Of a stretch of DNA of 64,000 nt, positions 63,739 to 64,000 are shown in pieces (the stretch's first letter is position 1; every line of letters begins with the position of its first letter). Source of the DNA: Herbaspirillum seropedicae (lineage in GTDB: Bacteria > Pseudomonadota > Gammaproteobacteria > Burkholderiales > Burkholderiaceae_D); NCBI RefSeq assembly GCF_001040945.1, contig NZ_CP011930.1, positions 3,777,021 to 3,841,020 on the forward strand. Reading direction: 5' to 3'. A program made the position numbers and the translations under genes. The notes beneath the pieces were generated by a model, which worked only from the letters and a program-made list of their open reading frames with translations, was not told the origin of the DNA and did not search any database.

Positions 63739-64000
63739 CTACATGGCCCCTGCGTGGGACTGCAGCCATTGCCGGAAAGCCGCCATGGCAGCGGTCTGCG
63801 GGCGCGACTTCAAGCTCGTGAGCCAATAGGCGCCCAGCACGATGCGCTGTCCGAAAGGGCAGACCAACCGCCCCTGTTGCAGTTCGCGCTCGAACATCAG
63901 CACCGGCAGCAGCGCCACACCGGCCTCCTGGGCAGCCGCTTCGGCCAGGGCCAGCGACGAGTCGAACACGAAGCCCCGCAAGGGTGGACAAGCTGCACCC
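63739..64000 (-). CDS. LysR-family regulator, C-terminal part (GcvA-like; runs off window)
   Basis: The frame is open to the window end and stops at 63739. The 86 or so residues visible (RGFVFDSSLALAEAAAQEAG, then VALLPVLMFERELQQGRLV) match the end of the LysR substrate-binding domain of the GcvA group, including the closing FRQWLQSHAG helix. The DNA-binding half lies beyond base 64000. Confidence 0.88.
   Translation of the reverse strand, partial: GAACPPLRGFVFDSSLALAEAAAQEAGVALLPVLMFERELQQGRLVCPFGQRIVLGAYWLTSLKSRPQTAAMAAFRQWLQSHAGAM

Overview
The window looks like chromosomal DNA of a high-GC betaproteobacterium of the order Burkholderiales, most likely family Oxalobacteraceae and close to Herbaspirillum. 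This is inferred from the gene order fimV–asd–leuB–leuD–entericidin–leuC, from the high-GC third-position-biased codon use, and from the many TctABC, ABC and sugar-acid catabolic genes. No tRNA, rRNA, CRISPR array, insertion sequence or prophage was seen. Coding density is high and most of the sequence is ordinary core or accessory metabolism.

Region 1 (1–10.8 kb, nearly all on the minus strand) is housekeeping. It holds the 5' part of fimV, the leucine/aspartate-family operon leuC–ecn–leuD–leuB–asd, an M48 lipoprotein protease, aroC, a fused lysophospholipid flippase/acyltransferase and a CBS-domain protein. Region 2 (11–24.9 kb) holds a DUF962 protein, a YihY-type membrane protein, wrbA with a DUF2069 protein, a GlcD-like flavoprotein, a DUF4124-like secreted protein, an MHYT-GGDEF-EAL c-di-GMP enzyme, outer-membrane phospholipase A, glutathione reductase, a divergent Fe3+-type ABC permease/ATPase pair, and a 76-residue unknown gene with a LexA-type SOS box in its promoter.

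Region 3 (25–42.2 kb) holds a TAXI-type binding protein, a GntR–SDR pair, a truncated antitoxin remnant, a LysR–DUF1445–MFS module and a CPA1 Na+/H+ antiporter. It continues with an SsuABC-like ABC operon carrying two different binding proteins, an SDR epimerase divergent from a ferredoxin-type flavin reductase, a compact promoter–hairpin–terminator unit that looks like a small RNA or leader gene, and an ornithine/acetylornithine-type aminotransferase coupled to an NlpC/P60 lipoprotein.

Region 4 (42.2–60.9 kb) is a catabolic block for hydroxy acids, sugar acids and sugars. A minus-strand operon tctC–tctB–tctA–ldh–gntR has a FadR-type operator upstream. It faces a plus-strand IlvD/Edd dehydratase, a D-2-hydroxyacid dehydrogenase and a four-gene CUT1 sugar ABC transporter with a LacI-type palindrome upstream. 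Convergent to these is a three-subunit gluconate-2-dehydrogenase-like complex (gamma subunit, GMC flavoprotein, tri-haem cytochrome c), followed by a dienelactone-hydrolase family protein. Together they suggest periplasmic oxidation of sugars plus uptake and cytoplasmic dehydration/oxidation of the acids; the actual substrates are not readable from sequence.

Region 5 (61–64 kb) holds a YjgN-family membrane protein with a downstream M48 membrane protease, a 49-codon small gene and the 3' end of a GcvA-like LysR regulator. The most interesting unexplained items are the SOS-box small gene (24.6–24.9 kb), the structured short transcript at 40.2–40.36 kb, and the set of unassigned palindromic operators. 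No clearly new multi-gene system was found.
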